Assembly (NCBI GenBank): GCA_964558505.1
Contig: CAZLEI010000040.1
Coordinates: 1-8,824 of the forward strand
Direction: 5' to 3'
Origin: CAYMPW01 sp964558505
GTDB taxonomy: Archaea; Thermoplasmatota; Thermoplasmata; Methanomassiliicoccales; Methanomethylophilaceae
DNA length: 8,824 nucleotides
Positions within the stretch are counted from its first letter, which is position 1. Each line of letters begins with the position of its first letter. Positions 1-5,916 of this stretch are shown here, piece by piece. The notes under the pieces were generated by a model. It saw only the letters and a list, made by a program, of their open reading frames with translations, did no database searches and was not told the DNA's origin. The position numbers were made by a program, and so were the translations under genes.

Positions 1-7
1 TACCTAC

Positions 8-307
8 CTACAAATCATCCGAGAATTTCAGTTTCAAGTACGACGGGGTGTCCGTCAGGTTGATGAATTGGACATACACCGATATTTCGCCGCTTGTCTT
101 CTTCCTATTGGATGCGTCCGTATCCTCGTCTGCCTGAGGCGTGGACACCATTACGAAGACGCTTGTGGCGACGAACATCGATATGAATGCTATCGTCAGT
201 ATCTTCTTAGTCGAGAGTTTCGTTGTTATTCCCCCGACTGAAGATTTACATCGTCGGTATAAAAATGAATCCCGTCCCGGGTGCACATCGGATCCAAATG
301 GATGCAT
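8..307 (-). CDS. Small putative signal-anchored or secreted protein, start unresolved
   Basis: I do not recognise this protein. The open frame ends in TAG at 10-8. Its middle shows a basic stretch (KLSTKK) followed by a hydrophobic run of about 20 residues (ILTIAFIS then MFVATSVFVMV), then a polar, acidic and lysine-rich part and a beta-like C-terminus (EISVYVQF, SYLKLKF). That is the pattern of a signal peptide or single membrane anchor with a short exported domain. The only far-upstream ATG (307) lies inside a hairpin and upstream of the apparent TATA box (about 257-266), so the real start is probably near 229-221, right after a GGGGG at 235-231, where only ATA or ACG codons are in frame. 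The internal ATG at 178 would cut the hydrophobic segment in half. Local sequence is AT-richer than the neighbouring operon. It is the only gene here ending in TAG. The frame is probably coding; the start is uncertain. Confidence 0.45.
   Translation of the reverse strand: MHPFGSDVHPGRDSFLYRRCKSSVGGITTKLSTKKILTIAFISMFVATSVFVMVSTPQADEDTDASNRKKTSGEISVYVQFINLTDTPSYLKLKFSDDL
255..268 (-). promoter_or_regulatory. TATA-like promoter element for the small minus-strand protein
   Basis: On the minus strand the sequence reads TTCATTTTTATACC, a T/A-rich island in GC-rich surroundings that resembles an archaeal TATA box. Transcription would start about 25 nt downstream, near 237, just before the GGGGG at 235-231. 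This is a pattern match only. Confidence 0.35.
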
Positions 308-333
308 CTGGCCCTATAGATTCGGGCCAGATG
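305..333 (-). terminator. Perfect 10-bp stem-loop after the oxidoreductase operon
   Basis: The arms CATCTGGCCC (305-314) and GGGCCAGATG (324-333) are exact reverse complements with a 9-nt loop. The hairpin begins 23 nt after the stop codon of the gamma-subunit gene and lies before the promoter of the small downstream gene, so it probably marks the 3' end of the oxidoreductase mRNA. No T-run follows on the minus strand, so it may stabilise or process the 3' end instead of acting as a classical terminator. Confidence 0.45.
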
Positions 334-356
334 ATCCGGTTAAACGGTTGGGAAGG

Positions 357-890
357 TCAGAGGGATCTTCCGATCTCTATGGCCCTGCGGTTGAGGTCCA
401 GAGCCGCCGCCTTCCTGGCGGGAACACTCTTCGCAAGGCCTTTGTCCAGGTTCTCGGGGCTGCAGAAGCCCGTGAGGGAATGGATCTTGCCCACGAGCAC
501 CATGTTGGCCATCCCTTTGAGGCCTTCCTTCTCGGCGATGGCGGATGCGTCGACGTACACGGCATTGACATCCTTGCGCACCACCTTCCTGGTGACGATC
601 GAGCTGTCGACGACGATGGTCCCGCCGGGGACGACGGCGTCCTCGAACTTGTCCAGGGACGGAAGGTTCATGACCATGAGCACATCGGGAGCTGTCACCA
701 GAGGAGACCCGATCGGGGAATCGCTGATGCACACGCTGCAGTTGGCGGTCCCGCCGCGCATCTCGGGGCCGTAAGCGGGGAGCCAGGATATCTCCTTGTC
801 CTCCATCAGCCCGGCGTAGGCCATGACCTTGCCGCCGAACAGGATGCCCTGTCCGCCGAACCCTGCCATGAGGATGTTGAGGTCGGTCAT
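357..890 (-). CDS. korC: 2-oxoacid:ferredoxin oxidoreductase, gamma subunit (KorC/VorC-like)
   Basis: This is the 177-residue gamma subunit of a 2-oxoacid:acceptor oxidoreductase, a cytoplasmic complex that interconverts a 2-oxo acid + CoA with acyl-CoA + CO2 + reduced ferredoxin. The family signature is clear: MAGFGGQGIL near residues 8-17 and YGPEMRGGTA at 40-49, followed by CSVCISDSPIGSP. In this family the gamma domain helps form the CoA site and the interface with alpha and beta. The length is normal for a stand-alone gamma subunit. The start at 890 is fixed by an ATGA overlap with the stop of the beta gene (TGA 889-887), implying translational coupling. It is the last gene of the operon, with the hairpin at 305-333 just downstream. 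Naming by subunit follows the kor scheme; the substrate (2-oxoglutarate or a branched-chain 2-oxo acid) cannot be read from this subunit. Confidence 0.93.
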   Translation of the reverse strand: MTDLNILMAGFGGQGILFGGKVMAYAGLMEDKEISWLPAYGPEMRGGTANCSVCISDSPIGSPLVTAPDVLMVMNLPSLDKFEDAVVPGGTIVVDSSIVTRKVVRKDVNAVYVDASAIAEKEGLKGMANMVLVGKIHSLTGFCSPENLDKGLAKSVPARKAAALDLNRRAIEIGRSL

Positions 891-1633
891 TGCTCCGCCC
901 CCTTGTCCTTGTACACGCCGAGCGGATAGTACGGGATCATGTTGCCGCGCATCCATTTGAGCGCCTCCTGAGGCGAAAGCCCCCAGTTGGTGGGGCAGGT
1001 GGAGACGACCTCGATGAGGCTGAACCCTTTGCGGTCGAGCTGGTACTCGAAACCTTTCTTTATCGCCTTCTTGGCGTTGTTGACCTCTTTGACAGTGTCC
1101 GCCGTGACCCTCTGGGCGAGGGCGGTGCCGTCGAGTGTGGAGACGAGCTCGCACACCCTTATCGGATATCCGGCCTCTTTGACGTCACGTCCGTAGGGCG
1201 TCGTCTGCGTTACCTGCCCGGGCAATGTCGTGGGGGCCATCTGCCCGCCGGTCATGCCGTAGATGGCGTTGTTGATGAATATCACCGTGATGTTCTCGCC
1301 GCGGGTGGCTGCGTGGACGGTCTCCGCCATTCCGATGGCCGCGAGGTCCCCGTCCCCCTGGTACGTGAACACGACGTTGTCCGGATGGCAGCGCTTGACG
1401 CCGGTGGCGACGGCCGGTGCACGGCCGTGGGGCGCTTGGACCATGTCGCAGTTGAAGTAGTTGTACGAGAACACCGAGCATCCGACTGACGCTACGCCTA
1501 CGGTCCTGCCTTCGACACCGAGCTCGTCGATGCACTCGGCGACCAGCCTGTGTATTATCCCGTGCGTGCAGCCGGGGCAGTAGTGGAACTGGGCGTCTGT
1601 GAGCGCGTGGGGCTTCTGGAATTTTATCGTCAT
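887..1633 (-). CDS. korB: 2-oxoacid:ferredoxin oxidoreductase, beta subunit, TPP-binding
   Basis: This 248-residue protein is the thiamine-pyrophosphate-binding beta subunit. Visible motifs are HYCPGCTHG (CPGC at 19-22), SVGCS (Cys52), HGRAPA at 69-74, and the TPP/Mg2+ motif GDGD (93-96) running to FINN (119-122) and YGMTGGQ. Cys19, Cys22, Cys52 and Cys213 (STCPTNWG) are placed as expected for the four ligands of the 4Fe-4S cluster carried by KorB-like beta subunits. It takes electrons from the TPP-bound intermediate and passes them towards the ferredoxin-like subunit. The start at 1633 shares one base with the alpha gene's TGA (TGATG), and its end overlaps the gamma gene by 4 nt. The frame stays open for a long way upstream, but that extension is the alpha gene read out of frame. 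The alternative name is vorA, depending on substrate. Confidence 0.94.
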   Translation of the reverse strand: MTIKFQKPHALTDAQFHYCPGCTHGIIHRLVAECIDELGVEGRTVGVASVGCSVFSYNYFNCDMVQAPHGRAPAVATGVKRCHPDNVVFTYQGDGDLAAIGMAETVHAATRGENITVIFINNAIYGMTGGQMAPTTLPGQVTQTTPYGRDVKEAGYPIRVCELVSTLDGTALAQRVTADTVKEVNNAKKAIKKGFEYQLDRKGFSLIEVVSTCPTNWGLSPQEALKWMRGNMIPYYPLGVYKDKGAEQ

Positions 1634-2694
1634 CAGAGATCGCCTCCGTTGATCTTCTCTATCTGTGCCAACACCTCGGCGGGAGTCGGCACCATTCCGC
1701 CCGTGCGTCCGAAGAACTTCACAGGCGTCCTGCCGTTGGAGACCAGGCGGACATCGTCCACCATCTGGCCCATGCTCATCTCGACACAGAGGAATGCCTT
1801 CGTCTTGCCGATGCATGCCTCGATCGCCTTCTCCGGGAACGGCCACAGCGTGATCGGACGGACCATGCCTGCCTTGATGCCCTTCTTGCGTGCGGCGTCT
1901 ATGGCGCTGCGGCAGACGCGGGCAGAGGCACCGTATGCGACGAGTACGATGTCGGCATCGTCCACGAGATAGGACTCGGCACGCTGCTGGTCCCTCTTGA
2001 TTATATTGTATTTGGCGTACCTGTCGAGGAGGATCCTCTCGAGCTCGGGCGGATTGATGTACAGCGAGTTGATCACGTTGTGCTCCCTCTTGCCCTGGTG
2101 GCCGCAGGCCGCCCACTCCTTGGGGTGGACGTGGTCGTTGGGCTCGGGAAGGACCACAGGTTCCATCATCTGACCGAGGAGACCGTCGGACAGGACCATG
2201 ACTGGCATGCGGTACATGTCCCCGAGGTCGAACGCGTCAGAGACGAAATCCACCATCTCCTGGACGGTGGACGGGGCGAGGACTATCAGCTGGAAATCCC
2301 CGTGCCCCCCTCCGCGGGTGGCGTGCCAGTAATCCCCCTGGGCGGGCTGGATGCCCCCGAGGCCGGGACCGGCGCGCTGGACATTGATGATGAGGGCTGG
2401 CACGTCGCATCCTGCGATGTACGATATGCCCTCGGTCATGAGGCTCACGCCGGGAGAGCTTGTGGACGTCATGACCCTGGTACCGGACGCACCGGCGCCG
2501 AGGACCATGTTTATGGATGCCACTTCAGACTCTGCCTGGAGGTACACCCCTCCGACCTTGGGGAGCCTCTTGGACATGTACGCCGCGACCTCTGTCTGCG
2601 GCGTGATGGGGTATCCGAAGAAATGATGGCATCCTGCGAGTATCGCGGCCTCGGCCAACGCCTCGTTGCCTTTCATGAGGACTTTCTCCGACAT
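1633..2694 (-). CDS. vorB: 2-oxoacid:ferredoxin oxidoreductase, alpha subunit (VorB/KorA family)
   Basis: This 353-residue catalytic alpha subunit carries KGNEALAEAA at 8-17, FGYPITPQTE at 26-35, QAESEVASINMV at 53-64, TSTSSPGVSLMTEGISYIAG at 76-95, GPGLGGIQPAQGDYWHATRG at 109-128 and GGHGDFQLIVLAPS after it. These build the pyrimidine side of the TPP site with the beta subunit. From memory of the families, the SSPGxSL-EGISYIAG and GPGLGGIQP wording matches proteins named 3-methyl-2-oxobutanoate dehydrogenase VorB better than typical 2-oxoglutarate KorA proteins (which more often read TSGPGFSLM and GPSTGLPT). Domain III (LVAYGASARVCRSAI, about 251-265) and the C-terminal VEMSMGQMVDDVR are also typical. 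I therefore favour a branched-chain or broad-range 2-oxo acid, but substrate is not settled by sequence alone. The gene starts 2 nt after the delta-subunit stop and overlaps the beta start by 1 nt. Confidence 0.93.
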   Translation of the reverse strand: MSEKVLMKGNEALAEAAILAGCHHFFGYPITPQTEVAAYMSKRLPKVGGVYLQAESEVASINMVLGAGASGTRVMTSTSSPGVSLMTEGISYIAGCDVPALIINVQRAGPGLGGIQPAQGDYWHATRGGGHGDFQLIVLAPSTVQEMVDFVSDAFDLGDMYRMPVMVLSDGLLGQMMEPVVLPEPNDHVHPKEWAACGHQGKREHNVINSLYINPPELERILLDRYAKYNIIKRDQQRAESYLVDDADIVLVAYGASARVCRSAIDAARKKGIKAGMVRPITLWPFPEKAIEACIGKTKAFLCVEMSMGQMVDDVRLVSNGRTPVKFFGRTGGMVPTPAEVLAQIEKINGGDL

Positions 2695-2696
2695 CC

Positions 2697-2903
2697 TCAG
2701 ACCTCCACGATGATCGCAACATCAGGGCACATTATCGCGCATGATCTGCATCCGGTGCACTGTGAAGGGTCCGTGAGCTTCGCGGGGTGGTACCCTTTGC
2801 CGTTGATCTTCGATCTGTCCAAGGCGACGAGGCCGCGGGGGCATGCGTTGACGCACATCTCGCAACCTTTGCACCTGTCCTCATTAATGATTATTGTTGG
2901 CAT
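2697..2903 (-). CDS. korD: 2-oxoacid:ferredoxin oxidoreductase, delta subunit, 2x[4Fe-4S] ferredoxin-like
   Basis: This 68-residue ferredoxin-like subunit has two complete 4Fe-4S motifs: Cys11, 14, 17, 21 (CKGCEMCVNACP) and Cys49, 52, 55, 59 (CTGCRSCAIMCP). It would wire the beta-subunit cluster to external ferredoxin. The start at 2903 is supported by GGAAGGT at 2915-2909 on the minus strand, partly overlapping the stop region of the upstream ATPase gene, and no other start is sensible. It lies 12 nt after the P-loop ATPase gene and 2 nt before the alpha gene. The central GKGYHPAKLTDPSQCTGC stretch is typical of Kor/Vor delta subunits and distinguishes it from free ferredoxins. Confidence 0.93.
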   Translation of the reverse strand: MPTIIINEDRCKGCEMCVNACPRGLVALDRSKINGKGYHPAKLTDPSQCTGCRSCAIMCPDVAIIVEV

Positions 2904-2915
2904 TTGTTACCTTCC

Positions 2916-3581
2916 TTATTCCCAAGAGGTTTTGACTATTACGTCTACCGGGTATGCAGGCATTATTTGTATATCTGACGCTAGCGAACGGGGCACAGCG
3001 GTCGTCAGAAGGGGCAGACCGAGCATCTCCGACGTTAGTTCGGCATATTCCGAGGAGGCCTCGATCGTCCCCGGGACGGTCTCTGCCTTGAGGTGGGAGT
3101 TGTTCACGACCCCTGTGGCCTTGAGGCGGGAAGCGCGCTCTATCTCCCGTAGCATCGCCGCCGCATCCCCGGGGGTCTCCGTGAACGTGCGGTACATGTT
3201 GATCACATACAGCATGTCGTACTCCCTTTCGCTGATGGCGGAAGAGAAACATGCCAGGGCAGTGGCTCCGGCATCGTCGCCGCCCACGTCGACCACTATC
3301 CTCCCGGTTCCCCTGATGGCAGGTGCGATTGCCGCCGACAGGGACGGCAGGTCCAGATTGGTGTTCACGAAGTTCGGACCGATCACGCGTATGCCGCGGG
3401 CCGCCAGGTCCGCAGAGTGGTCCCCTGCCCTGAAATAGGGATTGACGATGTCCAGATCGATCAGGGTCACCGATTCCCCGGCGGCCGCGAGGTCCAGAGC
3501 CAGATTGAGGGAGAGGTTGGTCTTCCCGCAACCGTAGTGGCCACACACTATGATGACGTCCTTCAATCCCTGTGCGAACAT
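2916..3581 (-). CDS. P-loop NTPase (SIMIBI/MinD-like fold) heading the oxidoreductase operon, function unknown
   Basis: This 221-residue protein has a Walker A loop GHYGCGKTN at 14-22, an IDLDIVNPYFR segment at 41-51, a Walker B-type VVDVGGDDAGA at 96-106, and INMYRTFTETP near 127-137 followed by EIERASRLKATGVVNNSHL. The fold resembles MinD/CobQ-type ATPases, but the deviant-Walker lysine of ParA/MinD (KGGxGKT) is His15 here. I recall homologues beside Vor/Kor operons in several anaerobes, so the link appears conserved. No function is established; cofactor or Fe-S maturation, or complex assembly, are guesses. I chose the start at 3581 because GGAGGTG (3589-3583) lies just before it and Walker A then sits at the usual N-terminal distance. 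An in-frame ATG at 3623 adds 14 basic, unfamily-like residues and has no ribosome site. Stop is TAA; the delta-subunit gene follows after 12 nt. Confidence 0.82.
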   Translation of the reverse strand: MFAQGLKDVIIVCGHYGCGKTNLSLNLALDLAAAGESVTLIDLDIVNPYFRAGDHSADLAARGIRVIGPNFVNTNLDLPSLSAAIAPAIRGTGRIVVDVGGDDAGATALACFSSAISEREYDMLYVINMYRTFTETPGDAAAMLREIERASRLKATGVVNNSHLKAETVPGTIEASSEYAELTSEMLGLPLLTTAVPRSLASDIQIMPAYPVDVIVKTSWE

Positions 3582-3582
3582 G

Positions 3583-3589
3583 CACCTCC
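3583..3589 (-). promoter_or_regulatory. Shine-Dalgarno site selecting the 3581 start
   Basis: The minus strand reads GGAGGTGC immediately before ATG at 3581. The match to the 16S tail is strong but spacing is short (3 nt from GGAGG to ATG). It favours this start over the ATG at 3623 and implies that the mRNA has a 5' leader. Confidence 0.5.
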
Positions 3590-3685
3590 GAACGCGGTCA
3601 TGGTATATGGAAACGCGCGCCATACGCCCGCATTACGAGATGAATCAGGGTCAAGCTATATATTCGACAAGTAAATCACGAGGCC
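3590..3685. promoter_or_regulatory. Divergent promoter region between the oxidoreductase and synthetase operons
   Basis: About 100 nt separate the two operon starts. TATATATT at 3657-3664 lies about 25 nt before the plus-strand ATG at 3686, consistent with a leaderless or very short leader transcript. The same near-symmetric box could serve the minus strand, giving a leader of about 55 nt that contains the GGAGGTG site. A second minus-strand candidate, CCATATACC around 3602-3610, would start transcription almost exactly at the ATG. I see no convincing long operator palindrome. Shared control of both operons by the neighbouring HTH-cupin proteins is an inference. Confidence 0.5.
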
Positions 3686-4261
3686 ATGGAGCCGAGCAAC
3701 CCTGAAATTGCAGAGAGGATCCGCACCATGCGCGAACTGTGCGGGTACACATCCCAAGAGGTCGCAGACCACGCGGGAATGTCGCTTGAGGAATACGAGA
3801 CCATCGAGGAAGGGAACAAGGACTTCCCGTTCTCCTGCCTCTACAGGATCGCTGACAAATTCGGTATCGACATCGTAGAGCTCCTCACCGGGAAGAATCC
3901 CCATCTCGCCGAATTCACCGTCGTCCGCGCCGGCAGCGGGATACCGATCAAAAGGCGCGAGGAATTCGCATATATGCACCTGGCGGCCGCGTTCAAGAAT
4001 CCGATATCGGTACCGCTCTATGTCACCGCTCCCTACGACCCCGCGCTCCTGGAGAAGCCCATAGAGCTCTCCACCCACGAAGGCCAGGAGTTCGACTACG
4101 TCCTCACGGGCAAGCTCAGGGTCGTCCACGAAGGTCACATCGTGGACCTCAATCCCGGGGATTCGATGTATCACGATTCCGGAAAACCGCACGGCATGAT
4201 CGCCGCGAGCAAGGAAGGGTGCACGTTCCTCGCCATCGTCATGAAGAAGGAAGAGAAATGA
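3686..4261 (+). CDS. HTH-cupin transcriptional regulator (XRE family), copy 1
   Basis: This 191-residue protein has an N-terminal XRE/Cro-type helix-turn-helix (about 7-69: IAERIRTMRELCGYTSQEVA, then GMSLEEYETIEEG and LYRIADKFGIDIVELLTG) joined by a conserved linker (VRAGSGIPIKRR) to a C-terminal single cupin domain (about 100-187). Cupin motif 1 reads STHEGQEFDYVLTG, with His131 and Glu135 kept but Ser in place of the first His of HxH. Motif 2 reads GDSMYHDSGKPHG, keeping His169 but with Asp for the usual Pro. A small-molecule-sensing regulator is the natural reading, with the ligand probably an acid, acyl-CoA or metal linked to the next gene. The TATA-like box 25 nt upstream points to a leaderless start at 3686. 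Its stop overlaps the synthetase start by 4 nt (ATGA). Confidence 0.88.
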   Translation: MEPSNPEIAERIRTMRELCGYTSQEVADHAGMSLEEYETIEEGNKDFPFSCLYRIADKFGIDIVELLTGKNPHLAEFTVVRAGSGIPIKRREEFAYMHLAAAFKNPISVPLYVTAPYDPALLEKPIELSTHEGQEFDYVLTGKLRVVHEGHIVDLNPGDSMYHDSGKPHGMIAASKEGCTFLAIVMKKEEK

Positions 4262-5916
4262 GGAACATCAACCTCCGCTACGTCGACGAGGAGTACGACG
4301 ACAACGGCATCATAGAGAAGGTCACCACCCATTATCCGGACGACTTCAACTTCGGCTACGACATCATAGACGACATAGGCACGAACGACCCCGACAGGCG
4401 CGCCCTGGTCTGGTGCGACGACCAAGGCGATGAGAAGGTCTTCACCTTCGCCGACATAATGAGGCTCTCCAACAAGATGGCCAACTACCTCATGTCCGAA
4501 GGCGTCAGGAAGGGCGACTTCGTGATGGTCGTCCTGAAGCACAACTGGCAGTTCTGGTACGTGTCCGTCGCCCTGTGTAAGATCGGCGCGATAATGGTGC
4601 CAGCCACGTACATGCTCACCAAGCACGACGTGGAGTACAGGATCAAGGCCGCCGGCATCAAGGCCGCCATATGCATCGCCAACGGCGGCATCACCCAGGC
4701 ATTCGACGAGGCCGAGGACGTGCCATCGCTGAAGCTCAAATTCACGGTCAACGGCAAGAGGGATGGCTGGATCGACCTCGACGAGGGGACGGAGGCGTCC
4801 TCCGACGTCCTCCCGAGGCAGGAGACGCATGCGCACGAGGTGTTCATGATGTACTTCACATCGGGAACATCCGGGCACCCCAAGATGGCCATGCACGACC
4901 ATACGTATCCCATCGGAAGCATCGTCAACGCCAAGCATTGGCATTGCGTCGACTCCGACAACGGGCTCCACTTCTCCATCGCGGACACCGGCTGGGCCAA
5001 GACCGCATGGGGCAAGATATTCGGACAGTGGGTGATGGAGTCCGCCGTGTTCGTGTACGAGTACGAGAAGTTCGTGCCCGCGGACGTCCTCGACCTCATC
5101 GGCAAATACCACATAACCACGCTCTGCTGCCCGCCCACCATGTTCAGGTTCTTCCTGGACGCGGGCATAGAGGGACATGATCTCTCCAGTCTGCAGAACT
5201 GCTGCATCGCAGGCGAGGCTCTCAGCCCCGACACGTACAACACATGGTACGAGAAGACCGGGCTCAGGCTGATGGAGGGGTACGGTCAGACGGAGACCTC
5301 CGCCATCGCGGGCACGTTCAGGGGAATGGTCCCGAAGCCCGGGTCCATGGGGGTCCCTTCGCCGCAGTACACCGTCGACATAATCGACGAGAACGGCAAC
5401 AGCTGCCCCGCGGGAGTCGACGGCGAGGTCGTCATAGACATAACCAACCGCCCGCCCGGCATAACCGTCGGATACTACCGCGACGAAGCCCGCAACGAGG
5501 AGATGAGGAGGACCGGCCTCCACCGCACGGGCGATATCGCCTGGAAGGACGAGGACGGGTACATGTGGTACGTCGGCAGGAACGACGACATCATCAAATC
5601 ATCAGGCTACAGGATCAGCCCCTTCGAGATCGAGAGCGTTCTGATGACGCACCCCGCGGTCCTCGAATGCGCCGTCACCGGCGTGCCCGACCCGATCAGG
5701 GGACAGCTGATAAAGGCCACGATCGTGCTCAGGAGCGCATACAAGCCCTCGGACGCGCTCAAGAAGGAGCTCCAGGACTACGTGAAGAAGGAGACCGCCC
5801 CGTACAAGTACCCGCGCTCGGTAGCATTCGTCGACCAGCTGCCCAAGACGACCAGCGGGAAGGTCATGAGGGTCACCATAAGGAAGAAGGATAGCGAAAT
5901 GACGGAGACACGCTGA
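4258..5916 (+). CDS. AMP-forming acyl-CoA synthetase (medium-chain/branched-chain type), copy 1
   Basis: This 552-residue cytoplasmic enzyme activates a carboxylic acid with ATP to acyl-AMP and then acyl-CoA, releasing AMP and PPi. All adenylate-forming core motifs are visible: P-loop-like YFTSGTSGHPK at 199-209, GYGQTE at 341-346, HRTGD at 422-426, GRNDDIIKSSGYRI at 440-453, and PKTTSGK with the catalytic lysine at 535. Length and wording fit the medium-chain acyl-CoA synthetase branch, which includes archaeal enzymes acting on branched short acids; the exact acid is not readable. The residues after GQTE, a region that helps form the acyl pocket in the family, read SAIAGTFRG and differ from copy 2. 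The ATG at 4258 overlaps the regulator's TGA, has a purine-rich GGAAGAG site before it, and matches the N-terminus of copy 2, so the ATG at 4219 (out of frame over the regulator) is rejected. Confidence 0.93.
   Translation: MRNINLRYVDEEYDDNGIIEKVTTHYPDDFNFGYDIIDDIGTNDPDRRALVWCDDQGDEKVFTFADIMRLSNKMANYLMSEGVRKGDFVMVVLKHNWQFWYVSVALCKIGAIMVPATYMLTKHDVEYRIKAAGIKAAICIANGGITQAFDEAEDVPSLKLKFTVNGKRDGWIDLDEGTEASSDVLPRQETHAHEVFMMYFTSGTSGHPKMAMHDHTYPIGSIVNAKHWHCVDSDNGLHFSIADTGWAKTAWGKIFGQWVMESAVFVYEYEKFVPADVLDLIGKYHITTLCCPPTMFRFFLDAGIEGHDLSSLQNCCIAGEALSPDTYNTWYEKTGLRLMEGYGQTETSAIAGTFRGMVPKPGSMGVPSPQYTVDIIDENGNSCPAGVDGEVVIDITNRPPGITVGYYRDEARNEEMRRTGLHRTGDIAWKDEDGYMWYVGRNDDIIKSSGYRISPFEIESVLMTHPAVLECAVTGVPDPIRGQLIKATIVLRSAYKPSDALKKELQDYVKKETAPYKYPRSVAFVDQLPKTTSGKVMRVTIRKKDSEMTETR

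Noticed and set aside
2080..3438. Long plus-strand open frame (about 450 codons) across the alpha, delta and P-loop genes
   Set aside because: It runs opposite three genes with clear motifs and tight operon spacing, has no domain of its own and spans unrelated gene boundaries.
3582..3623. N-terminal extension of the P-loop ATPase to the ATG at 3623
   Set aside because: The added residues are basic and unlike the family, no ribosome site precedes that ATG, and the internal ATG at 3581 has GGAGGTG directly upstream. It cannot be fully excluded.
3633..3684. Repeated ACGAG words (near 3635 and 3678) as regulator operators in the divergent promoter
   Set aside because: Five-base direct matches are expected by chance and no longer dyad surrounds them.
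4171..5523. Long minus-strand open frame (about 450 codons) opposite the first synthetase
   Set aside because: It is the antisense of a gene with every adenylate-forming motif. The translation is low-complexity (rich in V, D, H, G) with no recognisable domain, as expected from GC-rich antisense frames.
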